Source of the DNA: Maniola hyperantus
Taxonomy: Eukaryota > Arthropoda > Insecta > Lepidoptera > Nymphalidae
Assembly: GCF_902806685.2 (NCBI RefSeq)
Contig: NC_048541.1
Coordinates: 2,849,465-2,913,464, forward strand
Length of the DNA stretch: 64,000 nt
Direction: 5' to 3'
The notes under the pieces are model-generated. The model saw only the letters and a list, made by a program, of their open reading frames with translations. It did no database searches and was not told the origin of the DNA. Positions within the stretch are counted from its first letter, which is position 1. Each line of letters opens with the position of its first letter. Positions 46,806 through 56,303 of this stretch are shown in pieces. Both the position numbers and the translations under genes were made by a program.

Positions 46806-46943
46806 CTTTTCGGCTTTGTAGAGCGAAGTTGTCTCTATCACTCATACTTATATGACGTTTTGTCGGTCTCAACGGCAGAGACATGCTCTACAAATCTGCT
46901 ATCTCCTTCTAAAGGTCGATGTACATTACTTTCGGCCGCGTAC
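46806..46943. mobile_element. TIR element M2 copy
   Basis: TTTGTAGAGCGAAGTTGTCT, GTCGGTCTCAACGGCAGAGA and TACTTTCGGCCGCGTAC; the left TIR is shortened. Confidence 0.75.
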
Positions 46944-47431
46944 TGTAGCTCTTAGTACATCATCCTTATCACTTAATCCAGTTAAATTACACATCATAAT
47001 TCCTTAGGTCCGCATAAACTGTTTATCACTCTGTCGCTTCCTACAATAATTCTTGTGAACAGAGTTGTTGGCTCGCGATATACCTATCAAACTTGTTAAT
47101 CTTGCCGTTCGCTCCATACAGAATAAACAGTGGCCAGAGACTTGTTCTACGCACGTAATGCTTTTGCGGGTTCTGTACCATAACACTTTTATGTGCAACT
47201 CTGCAAGTCAATTACGGAGAGCGCCATCTATGATGTGTTTTAGTAAACTAGCTACTTTCGTGAACTCATTTTTTTTTGTGATGTAACCACAAATTCATGG
47301 TTTTTGGATTCTTTCCTTGCCTTGTGCTGTAAGACATTACTACCTTCCAAACATGATTTTAGGTCTATTTTGTAATTTGTAATACTAGGTACAATATGGC
47401 ATTCCGAACCAGTGGTAGATGCATCCGACTA

Positions 47432-47495
47432 TTCGTAAGTGCTTGTAAAAGTTTATACGAATAAAAAGATTTTTATTTTATTTATTTATTTATTA
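47432..47495 (+). mobile_element. Non-LTR retrotransposon 3' terminus (same family as 31681)
   Basis: ATTCGTAAGTGCTTGTAAAA and GTTTATACGAATAAAAAGA, then a TTTATTTA tail. Confidence 0.6.
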
Positions 47496-47594
47496 GTTAT
47501 GTATTATGTAGTAGGTACTAGATACACTTAAATTATACAAACGAAAGGGATTACAAAGCAGTTCCTTTCTAAAACGCAACTTTATTCTACTGTA

Positions 47595-47889
47595 GGCTTA
47601 GTATAAGATTTTACATCACACCAACGTTAATAGAATTCGAGCGTCGAAACACTTCAGCGTTAAAGTAAAATGGACCTTACACCTTTGGTTCAAAACTTAA
47701 GATTGTCTTTACACCTATATCCAGCGCTCTAAATGGAAGCGCTGTGAAATTAAAATTGGTGATACCGAATTATTTACTTTGAATCCAGATCTTTTTCTCT
47801 CTTCATCTTGTAGGTCAAATTTACTCTGACGTTATTGTGTTTCGACTTCCGAATTCTAACAATTTTAGTGAGATGTAAAATCTCCACCG
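47595..47889. mobile_element. TIR element M1 (MITE), older copy
   Basis: TAAGATTTTACATCACACCA, GAATTCGAGCGTCGAAACAC and GTTAAAGTAAAATGGACCT, with the inverted set at 47815-47885, match M1 with more divergence. Confidence 0.7.
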
Positions 47890-48502
47890 AGGAGTAAATA
47901 GTCTCTGAAAATCTCATACCAAGCAATCAGCTTTAGATACCTACTTGGTAGCGCCGCAAGCACTTGTTCAATAATAAATAATAAATAATTTGTTCCTTTA
48001 CGTAAACTCTAATCCTTTTAGGAATGGTAACCTGATAGTTACTAATTAATGCAATACTTGGTACAAGTTCCCAATTTAGAATACACAAAATTTAACGACA
48101 GCATTTATTATTTTCATGTTTACAGCAGTTTAGTGGTACCTACCAGGCTAATAAATTGTTTACCGGGTAGGGTTACCAGATGTAAAATTGAAAAGCCTTG
48201 CCAAAAGTCGGCAGCCCAAGTTCAACGTACCTCAAATAATTTGTCTATTTTCGCGACTTTTGCATCATATTTTCGCGACTTTTGCACCAACAAAGCCAGT
48301 TCACTCTGGTTCTGCTTACTGGGCTACTGGACTGAAAAATATTTGGACATTTGACTAAAAAGTATTTTTTCTGGCTGTTTCCGTGACCATGGGCGACATG
48401 AATAATTAAAAGGGTTTTAGTTTGATAAGATAATATTATTATGTCCATGAAAGATTTTGCTTTGTTGATTTTAAAAAGTGTTCTTCCTTTAAATAAATAT
48501 TG

Positions 48503-48660
48503 TGGCTAATACAGTTGTAGGTTACTCAATTTCTAAACTCCTTTATTCGGTATTAGACAGATTCTAAACTAAACTAAAATGGCATGCCTAAATGTATTGC
48601 TATACCTTTCGTAATGCTCCACGCAAAAAGGATAGCATTAGATTTAGTTTAGTTATTTAG
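48503..48660. mobile_element. TIR element M5 (MITE), older copy
   Basis: TGTGGCTAATACAGTTGTAG, TTCTAAACTAAACTAAAATG, GGATAGCATTAGATTTAG; TIRs partly decayed. Confidence 0.65.
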
Positions 48661-49126
48661 CATTAATTATTTTAACATTTAATTTAGATTTAAGTTTATT
48701 TAATATAATTGTCTGTTCTTATTATACCTTCCATTAGATAGTCTTGTCAATTTATTAAATCAGTACCAATATATCTGGATAAATTGTGACGCCTGGTAAC
48801 CCTAACCGGGACACCGTTAAGTTTTATGTTATTGTCACTGTGTTATCGTTGAATTATGTGTGCCTTTGAACGACCTAATTAATATCCAGACTGTAGGCAG
48901 AATAGTTTTGCGGCGCGTTCATAAATCTATGCCGGAGCGGTCATTTATTTAGCCCGCCGGCTTGACCTGATGCTGACCATCAAGCTACACGCATATCTCG
49001 CTCGACTGATACAAAAAGTTCTGACATTTCATGCGAGAAAACATTTAAAATATGTTCAACACACTCTTAAAATGACGAAATATAACATACGCAACCAAAG
49101 TAAACCAAATAGTTAAATACAGTACC

Positions 49127-49280
49127 TACGCGGCAGAAAGTAATGTACATCGACATTTAGAAGGAGATAGCAGATTTCTAGAGCGTTGTCCCTGTCATTG
49201 AGACCGACAAAATGTCATATAGATATGAGTGAAAGAGACAACGCTCTACAAAGACGAAATGTCATTCTAAAGGCCGATGT
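49127..49280. mobile_element. TIR element M2 copy
   Basis: ACGCGGCAGAAAGTAATGTA, CATCGACATTTAGAAGGAGA and GAAATGTCATTCTAAAGGCC; the right TIR is shortened. Confidence 0.75.
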
Positions 49281-49440
49281 ATGTATGGCATAACCCATTT
49301 CTATTTTATTTGCGGGAAAATTTTAGTAAGTATAAATTGGAAACCAGCCTAGATAAACTAATGATTCTACGCTTTCATACTAAGGTGACATGCGAAAATC
49401 TCGATAGCTGAGCTAATTTTTAAGTAACAATTTTTATTAA

Positions 49441-49652
49441 CTAGCTGATGCCTGCGACTTTATCCGTGTAGATTTAGTTTTTTAAAAATCCCGTGGGAAG
49501 TTTTTGATTTTCCGGGATAAAAAGTAGCCTATGTCTTCTATACCCTGCAAAAAATCACGTCAAAAATCAAAGTCAAAATCATTGCGACGTAATTGAAGAA
49601 CAAACTAATAAACCAACAAACAAACACACTTTTGCATTTATAATAATGGTAG
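49441..49652 (-). mobile_element. Helitron-like H1 variant (minus strand)
   Basis: CTAGCTGATGCCTGCGACTT on + is the inverted 3' end; the 5' end is near TTTGCATTTATAATAATGG. Confidence 0.6.
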
Positions 49653-49721
49653 CGATTTATTATGTTGAAGCTTGAGCTGTTGGTTTTATAGTGGTTTTAT
49701 ATATATATTTATATTTGACAA

Positions 49722-49914
49722 CTAGCTGCCCCGGCGAACTTCGTACCGCCTAACAGTCGATTCATTTTCAGGCAATTTTTTTAATTTTTCTCTCTGCATG
49801 AACCATCCTTGTACTTCAAGGAATATTATAAAAAAAGAATTAGCGAAATCGGTTCAGCTGTTCTCGAGATTTGCGATCAGCAACACATTCAGCGATTCAT
49901 TTTTATATATAGAG
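49722..49914 (-). mobile_element. Helitron-like family H4 (minus strand)
   Basis: + strand CTAGCTGCCCCGGCGAACTT to TTTATATATAGAGA followed by T; AGCGAAATCGGTTCAGCTGT in the middle. Confidence 0.6.
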
Positions 49915-50461
49915 ATGAGCCTATAGTATCACAATTCACTTGCGAAAAAGTCTTTAGTAAGTAATGTTAGTAAGTCTTGATGCTAGCAGTAACGAGAAAC
50001 TAGAACAACTCAACAATACATAGTACTATAGATATTTCTTGGACCCATTGGTCCCATACTTAAGCACAGAACGATGCAAATATCTTCTCCCATTTGCGGG
50101 CAAGTTTCGCTTCGCTTTTTGGATGCAAACATTTATTTTGCTAGCATTGGACGACGGACGTGGCATTCCGCTCATCTCGCATCCATCAATCGTGTATTCT
50201 GAATCGTTCCCGGTTCGTTAAGGTTCTGCTCGATACTTGCCGATATGAAATCAGTTTATTTATTGTTCCATACCACGTTTGTACTGCAGGGTTAGACTTT
50301 GGAATGATCTTTTATGCCTCATCTCTTTTACTACTCTGGGTAGACGAGTAATAAAATTGTTTGATGGTTTAATGCTTTCTTGGCCATCTATCATAGAATT
50401 AGAAAACCGAACTGAGTTATAAAATACATAGGTAGGCCCTACTTACAAGTCAAACCGCCGC

Positions 50462-50576
50462 ACTCAGAGTCGCTAATCGTTAATTAAGATTGAGTTAAAA
50501 CGAGATAGATTTATGTGAGAGATATAGTTTTGTCTCGTTTAACTCAATCTTAAGTAATGATTAAGCGACTCTGAGT
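50462..50576. mobile_element. Short TIR element M6
   Basis: ACTCAGAGTCGCTAATC...AAGATTGAGTTAAAACGAGA pairs with TCTCGTTTAACTCAATCTTA...GCGACTCTGAGT; a hairpin of about 45-bp arms. Confidence 0.8.
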
Positions 50577-51221
50577 AGGTACGGCTGAAAGTCTGTAATT
50601 CAGTTTGTCATTTATGTTAGGTACAAACGGTACAAACATTGATCTCCATCTTTTATTTACATTATGATCACTGTTCATGATCAACTGTGTCATATTATGT
50701 GATTAAACTACGAAGCGATAACGCATATTTTAATCATAACATTTCCAAGCAACAAATAAAACCCTTTGAAAACTAAGTAGTTATTTGAAAAGGTGGTTAA
50801 ACTGGTTGGATTAAGATCAACACTAACAAGTGTAATAATCTCTGATAAGTTAATGCAACATATTTAAACTGCGTACTACGTACCTATTTAAATACACTTT
50901 TTTTTATATCTTAACATTCCCGAAACAACAAATGCAAGTGCAAATGGAAGAACCCTAAAAAAATGATAAAAATCAGGGAGCTCATTGAAAAAAATGTAGT
51001 TTAATGCGTCACTATTTCAAAGATAAGTTGGCTAAGGCTCCAAAGATTTTAAAATTAGTCACTACCTGTGGTCACTACTACATGGCCGGATCTTGCCCGT
51101 TTGATTTGTCAACTTCAAGGTCTTCGGATAAATTGGTTAGGGTTTAATAAATACCTAAAGATGCAATAAAATCTTACTTTAAAAACAAGTTTGTTAATGT
51201 GTATTTTTCCATTGTTTCCAG
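50577..51221. other. Sequence upstream of Shank exon a
   Basis: AT-rich, no repeat recognised. Ends in the polypyrimidine tract and acceptor of exon a (51201-51221). No promoter-like or initiator ATG context that would make exon a a first exon. Confidence 0.5.
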
Positions 51222-51347
51222 GAATTGAAAGAGAGCTTCAACTATGGTCTGTTCTGCCCGCCGGTCAACGGCAAGGCCGGCAAGTTCCTTGATGAAGAGC
51301 GCCGCCTCGGTGACTACCCCTTCAACGGACCCGTCGGATACCTCGAG
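51222..51347 (+). CDS. Shank: Shank exon a (SPN domain, C-terminal part of N-terminal module)
   Basis: First recognisable host exon. It encodes 42 codons beginning ELKESFNYGLFCPP and ending NGPVGYLE, the second half of the Shank/ProSAP N-terminal (SPN) ubiquitin-like domain; the NYGLF, GKAGKFLDEER and YLE blocks are family hallmarks. The acceptor is a pyrimidine-rich tract ending CCAG at 51218-51221 and the donor is GTGAGA from 51348. Both ends are phase 0. Shank proteins are scaffolds of excitatory postsynaptic densities and other junctions; the SPN domain packs against the ankyrin repeats and can bind small GTPases (family knowledge). The initiator and first SPN half must lie on exon(s) upstream that I could not find by eye. 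A broken duplicate of this exon follows 47 bp downstream (51395-51502). Confidence 0.95.
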
Positions 51348-51394
51348 GTGAGAACTTGAATCTTCTTGTAAAACTACCATTCTATTATCCTCAG

Positions 51395-51502
51395 GAGTTG
51401 AAAGAGAACTTCCACTATGACCTGACCTGCCTGCCGGTCAACGACAAGGCCGTCAAGTGCCTCGGAAATTACTTCTTCAACGGACCCGTCATATAACTCG
51501 AG
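51395..51502 (+). pseudogene. Decayed tandem duplicate of Shank exon a
   Basis: Starts after a CCTCAG acceptor-like site and matches exon a codon by codon (GAG TTG AAA GAG ... GTC AAC ... AAG GCC ... TTC AAC GGA CCC GTC). It has many substitutions, lacks about five codons in the middle (the DEERR region), carries an in-frame TAA at 51494-51496 and has lost the donor: exon a ends CTCGAG|GTGAGA while this copy reads CTCGAGTTGAGA. Similarity continues a little into the downstream intron (CTTGTAAAAC followed by a CATTC-like stretch in both). It is therefore a tandem duplication of exon plus adjoining intron that has decayed. It cannot be spliced in as a coding alternative exon. Confidence 0.9.
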
Positions 51503-51585
51503 TTGAGAAGAAATCAAACCTTGTAAAACATCATTCATCAACATCATTCATTTATTTACTTCTAGACCAGTCATAACTAGCATGA

Positions 51586-51781
51586 TATAAGTCCCGCAAA
51601 TGGCTATTGCGCTGGAACCATGTCTCATTAACATCGAAATGATGTCATTTTGACGTCAGTCGTCATGACACCCGAATTCGATCCGATCGGACGACAGCTG
51701 AAATAAAAGCTCGAAACTTCAGTCTAGTGCTGAGGTCACTAAAATGGCGGCCACGCGCAGTATCAATTTGCGGGACTTATA
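51586..51781. mobile_element. TIR element M4 (MITE), copy 2, beside Shank exon a
   Basis: Same ends and core as 44995-45163 plus about 30 bp extra (GACACCCGAATTCGATCCGA). Lies 84 bp after the decayed exon duplicate, inside Shank intron a-b. Confidence 0.85.
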
Positions 51782-51860
51782 CCTCCACCAAAATAAGTTA
51801 CGGGGTACAGGCATATTATTATATTATACTATAAAATAATAGATAATAAAGAAAGAATAA

Positions 51861-51907
51861 GTAGAGTATTGCAAATAATAAATACAATATTATTTGCAAT
51901 ACTCTAC
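51861..51907. repeat. Perfect 20-bp inverted repeat, Shank intron a-b
   Basis: GTAGAGTATTGCAAATAATA and its complement separated by 7 bases. Confidence 0.95.
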
Positions 51908-52771
51908 TACTTTTGCCATAATTATTTTAATACTAATATCGTGAACTAGTTTTGTTAACTTATCGTCTCATACTATGTATGCAAATTATCATCACGTTCC
52001 GAGTTCTGCTACAATGTAAGACATTGGTATGTAAACTAGAGTCCGCATAATTATTACAACTAACAAGTGCAAATTATGCCAGAAACGTACTTTTAACACA
52101 CAACGCGTGTAGTGTCAAATTGGACTGTATCACGCCGCGTTGTTTCATTGTTTCATGTATTTCAATTGTAGTATGGTTCTAGTTTCTGGTCTATTTTTTA
52201 AAGTTTTGAATTGAGTATGTTGCATAGGCTCTACTGGCCGCTGCAGGAAGTTCAAAAAAATAATTCGATATAATAATAAATAATAAATATGGTAGTGGCA
52301 ACTACTTGATTTTAGTGATTACTTGATTTGAACTGGGCTCCTGTGACCGTAACGTGAGTCCACGTCCGGGTGATGTGAGAAATCGGGGACCTCGTCTTCG
52401 CCGGCGAAAATGCTGTGCAAAAGTTGTAGATGTGGAAGTTGGTGTGGAGTTGTAGAAGGATGGGTACCACTTATGGACAATGTTAGAGATATATCTCATT
52501 ATCTAATAATTTCGACAGCTTCACAGTACACGATTTTAGTGCGAGACAATAAATCCGTCTAGTTTTAACTATCTTAAGTCTGAGCAAAATCAAAGTACCT
52601 ACGCTCTGTAGATCTCAGCCTAAGAGACTCATATTCAGAAGAGTCTAGGATCCCATCACAATCTACATTAATTTCAAGAAAACCTCCACCAATTTGTGGT
52701 CACGAGCAACGCAGAGAGCGGGTTTTATCAGCTTGTGTAGCGTGTCATAGATACGCTTCCGCCCATAGTTG

Positions 52772-52820
52772 TAGTTGTACATAGTAAAAAGTGGTTAACA
52801 CTTTTTACTATGTACAACTA
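52772..52820. repeat. Perfect 22-bp inverted repeat, Shank intron a-b
   Basis: TAGTTGTACATAGTAAAAAG TG, 5-base loop GTTAA, then its exact complement. Confidence 0.95.
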
Positions 52821-54081
52821 CTATTTAACTCGTTGAACTACTAACCAGTTACGTATTAGGGTTACTGGTTAGCCAGTTAGTCAATCATCTCAGACGTTGA
52901 CATTTCTCAGATGCTTGTGATCGCAATCGACTCTCACGGCCTCACCAAAAAACTAGTTATAATTGCTCCATCATCCATGTACCGGCATAGATGGCCGCTC
53001 TTAACGTACTCGGAAAAATGTTTCTTTTAAATCAATAACTGGTTTTACCGGCGAAATGATACCGTCAAGAGATTTGGCGTTTTCCGGCACCGTAAAGCGT
53101 TGTATCTTTGTATAAACATGGATAGGGCTATGGCCATTTAATAGGTTTTGAAAAGAACACTGTGTAGTTTTTTTTAAGTATTATAGTTGTATCAAATTCC
53201 CATATGTTGTGTTCGAGGCTAGCACAATTGAGTCTAGATATAAAACATCAACGTATGCCAAAACTCCATCACATTAATATCCCAATCTACCCTTAAGTAT
53301 ATGTTAATGGAATGACACTCTGCAACGCCAGATACCTACTATTCCTTCCACTTTTTCTTCTTTGGGGCTCTGCAGGTCCTTGAATTTCCTCTATCACTTC
53401 GACCGTCTCCAATTTTAGAGTACCATGCCAACCAACCGTGATTGCAAAGCAACACTTTCCTGGCTTGAATTAGAGTAGCTTCCTCAGGGTGTACGATGTG
53501 TTTCCCTAGGAGAACGTTTATGCATTAGAGCGGAACAGTGGCAGATTACATAATCATCGTAGTCTCGTTAAACTCTTGACATAGTCTGCAGATTACTCCT
53601 TCCTCACTCCTTCTATTATTCATCATTTCTGAGGCTTGAGATCAATTAATATACCTCAATAATGGCCTTAGCACTATCAGTATTGAGCACAAACAGCTAG
53701 ATACACACAAAATAATCTCCAAATAGTTAGCGAAGCTGATCGCTCTAAGCAAATAAAAAGTCATTGTCATTATAAAAAATGTTGATATTATGCTACTTCA
53801 TAATCCGCGTGGGTGCCCATAAGCCTACAACCTTCCCTATTTAGACAAACAATTACCAACAAAGTCGTACTCCCACTGAGGTCGTAACTCAGGCCCATAA
53901 AATTTCATATACCCATAGATCACAGTCGTCTAGTCAGCGAATAATACGCGTAAATACCAAGGAATTTATTGCTCACCGAACGTATAGCTTTGCCGGGAAA
54001 ACAGTAGGTAATTTCATTTCATTGTCATATTTTGTCTAATAAGTTTCTTGCTTTATGGCTTTCCATTAGAACATAATAGGG

Positions 54082-54257
54082 GTACGCGGCCAAAAGTGAT
54101 GAACATCGATATTTAGAAGGAGACAGCCAATTTGTAGAGCACTGTCTCGGTCGTTGAAACCGACAAAGCGTCATATGGGTATGAGTGACAAAGACAACGC
54201 TCTACAAAAATGAAATGTCATTCTAAAAGCCGATGTTCATCACTTTCGGCCGCGTAC
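54082..54257. mobile_element. TIR element M2 (MITE), best copy
   Basis: GTACGCGGCCAAAAGTGATG and its complement ending TTTCGGCCGCGTAC; long imperfect TIRs continue through GAACATCGAT...TTTAGAAGG. Other copies at 46806-46943 and 49127-49280. Confidence 0.85.
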
Positions 54258-54394
54258 ATGGTCATGGTTCATGGTCTTTACTCTAAACCAGATTTAGATC
54301 AGTCCTACAAGTCCTGTCCTCTTGTCCAATACTATTATAACAATACAACTTGCAAATGATTTAAATGCTATAAGTTTAAGAAATGGTGACTTGT

Positions 54395-54530
54395 AATTTC
54401 TATCAGTAAGCGTTCACTGCTTGACATATTATGTCTCAAGGCGCCGCAGAACACGCTCTTGCGCGTCTTGTGTCCAGCAGCCCTCAGCCAGACGCTTGAG
54501 GTCATCCGTCTATCTGGTGGGAGAGTCTCC
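54395..54530 (-). mobile_element. Diverged non-LTR 3' end (minus strand)
   Basis: Minus-strand reading (across frames) gives the same kind of block: HRKAQGWETLPP, a TDDLKRL-like stretch, then MSSSERLL. It is a weak match to the block at 28266. It runs into the perfect palindrome at 54529-54580, which duplicates its start in inverted orientation. Confidence 0.4.
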
Positions 54531-54580
54531 CAACCCTGAGCTTTCCGGTGCAACCTTGCACCGGAAAGCTCAGGGTTGGG
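54529..54580. repeat. Perfect 25-bp inverted repeat, 2-bp spacer
   Basis: CCCAACCCTGAGCTTTCCGG... reads into its exact complement across a CC spacer (arms 54529-54553 and 54556-54580). The left arm belongs to the LINE-like block at 54395-54530; the right arm repeats it inverted. Confidence 0.95.
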
Positions 54581-54689
54581 TTAGGTCTTGGTTCTATGAA
54601 ATATATTTCACTTCAGCATTTGACCTATTGTGCTCTAGTTCTCCCCATTCCTGATTTGAACACGTTGTTTGATCATGGTGACTATTATC

Positions 54690-54890
54690 CATACTTTTAG
54701 CGTTTAAACTACCGTGAGTGATTTCCATTATAAATACTCAAGGGAGTCCGTCCGCGCACGCGCCGCGGTTTTGACTGTCAAAACCGCGGCGCGTGCGCGG
54801 ACGGACTCCCTTGAAAAAGGACCCCGGATGGGTTCGAAACTAGTCGGGCTAACGTCGACTACACACGTGAGTAAGCCGGGACAGATAGTA
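54690..54890 (+). mobile_element. Hairpin-core repeat HC, copy 2, with a perfect 38-bp hairpin
   Basis: TTTAGCGTTTAAACTACCGT and GAGTGATTTCCATTATAAAT, then perfect inverted arms 54738-54775 and 54777-54814 with one unpaired base, then GGATGGGTTCGAAACTAGTC and GTCGACTACACACGTGAGTA. Arms are about 70% GC in an AT-rich intron of Shank. Confidence 0.8.
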
Positions 54891-54900
54891 TTTATAATTA

Positions 54901-55115
54901 TCCGTACTAATTATAAATGCGAAAGTGTGTCTGTCTGTCTTGTCTGCTAGCTTTTCACGGCCCAACAGTTTAACCGATTTTGATGAAATTTGTTGCAGAG
55001 TTAGCTTACGTCCCGGGAAAGGACATAGACTACTTTTTATCCCGGAAAATCAAAGAGTTCCCACGGGATTTTAAAAACCTCAATCCACGCGGGCGAAGTC
55101 GCGGGCATCCTCTAG
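54901..55115 (+). mobile_element. Helitron-like H1 in Shank intron a-b
   Basis: Starts TCCGTACTAATTATAAATGC and ends GGGCATCCTCTAG followed by T; (GTCT)n microsatellite near the 5' end. Confidence 0.65.
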
Positions 55116-55140
55116 TAGCAAAAAAATGTTTTCTCCAGGG

Positions 55141-55538
55141 CTAAATTGTGAAATAGCAAAAGGTAACTGACTGACTGATCTATCAACGCACAGTTCAAAC
55201 TACTGTACGGATCGGATTGAAATTTGGCAAACAGGTAGCTATTATGTCGCAGACATCCGCTAAGAAAGAAACTCGGCCATCGGCGGTGTTCCCACTAGAT
55301 TACAACATGGGGTTATTCAAGGGGCGGACCAACAAATTCCTAAAGGGCCGGCAACGCATCAGCGGTTTCTCTGGTGCTGCAAATGGGCGGCGGTAATCAC
55401 TTAACATCAGGTGACCCGCCTGCTCGTTTGCTCGCTATCTCTATTAAAAAAAAATCCCTATTCCCTAAGGGTTACACCCTTTAGGGAATTTTGGAATTTA
55501 TATAGTCCACGCGGAACGAAGTCGCGGGCATAAGCTAG
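55141..55538 (+). mobile_element. Helitron-like H2 with inserted retroelement 3' end, Shank intron a-b
   Basis: The H2 body (TGACTGACTGATCTATCAAC ... ATCCGCTAAGAAAG) is interrupted at about 55275-55450 by a sequence with GGCCGGCAACGCATCAGCGG, ATCACTTAACATCAGGTGAC and CTCGCTATCTCTATTAAAAA, a common lepidopteran poly-A-tailed retroelement end. H2 then resumes with CCCTAAGGGTTACACC and ends AAGCTAG|T 31 bp before Shank exon b. Confidence 0.6.
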
Positions 55539-55569
55539 TTAATCAATAAATAACATTTTCTAATTCCAG

Positions 55570-55750
55570 TTGAAGTACAAAAGGCGGGTGTACAAGATGC
55601 TGAAACTGGACGAGAAGACGATGAAGGCGCTGCACTCGAGGGCGAACCTGAGACGGTTCCTGGAGCACGTGACGCACGGACAGATAGACAAGATCACCAA
55701 GGCCTGCGCTAAGGGGCTCGATCCTAACTTCCATTGTAATGACACAGGCG
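55570..55750 (+). CDS. Shank: Shank exon b (SPN end and linker into ankyrin repeats)
   Basis: 60 codons plus one base, in frame with exon a: LKYKRRVYKML, then LDEKTMKALHSRANLRRFLEH, then KGLDPNFHCNDTGG. The KYKRRVY and KGLDPNFH blocks are diagnostic of Shank; the second is the entry to the first ankyrin repeat. Acceptor is TTCCAG at 55564-55569, donor GTAAGT at 55751. The exon ends in phase 1, its last G completing a Glu codon with exon c. The preceding intron is about 4.2 kb and contains the pseudo-exon, a TIR element at 51586-51781, a fold-back element and a Helitron-like element ending just upstream at 55538. Confidence 0.97.
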
Positions 55751-55919
55751 GTAAGTTAAGAATGTAAAAGTAAAGTAAAGTAAAATATTCTTTGTTGTAC
55801 ACCAAAACTATAGAAATATTATAACAAATTGAAAGGTAGCATCGTCCAGCCGGATTTGAAAAAGTTGAAAAGGATGTCGACTGCGCTTATTTCGAATTTC
55901 GGGTTGGTTTCTATTCTAC

Positions 55920-56110
55920 ATACTAATCTACGGATCTCCTCTAGAGTGAGAAGGGTTTAGCCTAATGCGGATAAGCAGACTTCACACACCTTTCGAGAAC
56001 ATTTTGTTGGCATGCAAGTTTCCTCACGATGTTTTCCTTCACCGTTAAATTAAGCGTTTAATTCCTTCAAACGCAAAACATTCTTACTCCGAAAAGTTAT
56101 TAACCACTAG
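55920..56110 (-). mobile_element. SINE fragment in Shank intron b-c
   Basis: CTCCTCTAGAGTGAGAAGGG, GCAGACTTCACACACCTTTC and TCCTCACGATGTTTTCCTTC are in family order, ending TTAACCACTAGGCTA. Internal deletions. Confidence 0.55.
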
Positions 56111-56155
56111 GCTACCATTACCAATGCCTCTCTATGCTAAATAAACATACCTATA

Positions 56156-56303
56156 GTACGCGACAGGTCGAGATGGCAATCGGAGTATGAGGCGGGTGGA
56201 CGCCCCGCACACCCGCACGTCACTCGTGCTATCCCGCACCGGGTTAGCGCGGGGGTTGTGCGAGTCTGCCATCTCCCGAAAGCCATCTCGACCTGTCGTG
56301 TAC
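56156..56303. mobile_element. GC-rich TIR element M3 in Shank intron b-c
   Basis: GTACGCGACAGGTCGAGATG and CATCTCGACCTGTCGTGTAC at the ends; the core is rich in CCCGCACACCCGCACGTCAC-type sequence, far above local GC. Other copies at 44585-44740 and a partial at 9036-9077. Confidence 0.8.

Noticed and set aside
51395..51502. Mutually exclusive alternative exon of Shank
   Set aside because: In-frame TAA, no GT donor and a missing core segment; read as a decayed duplicate instead.
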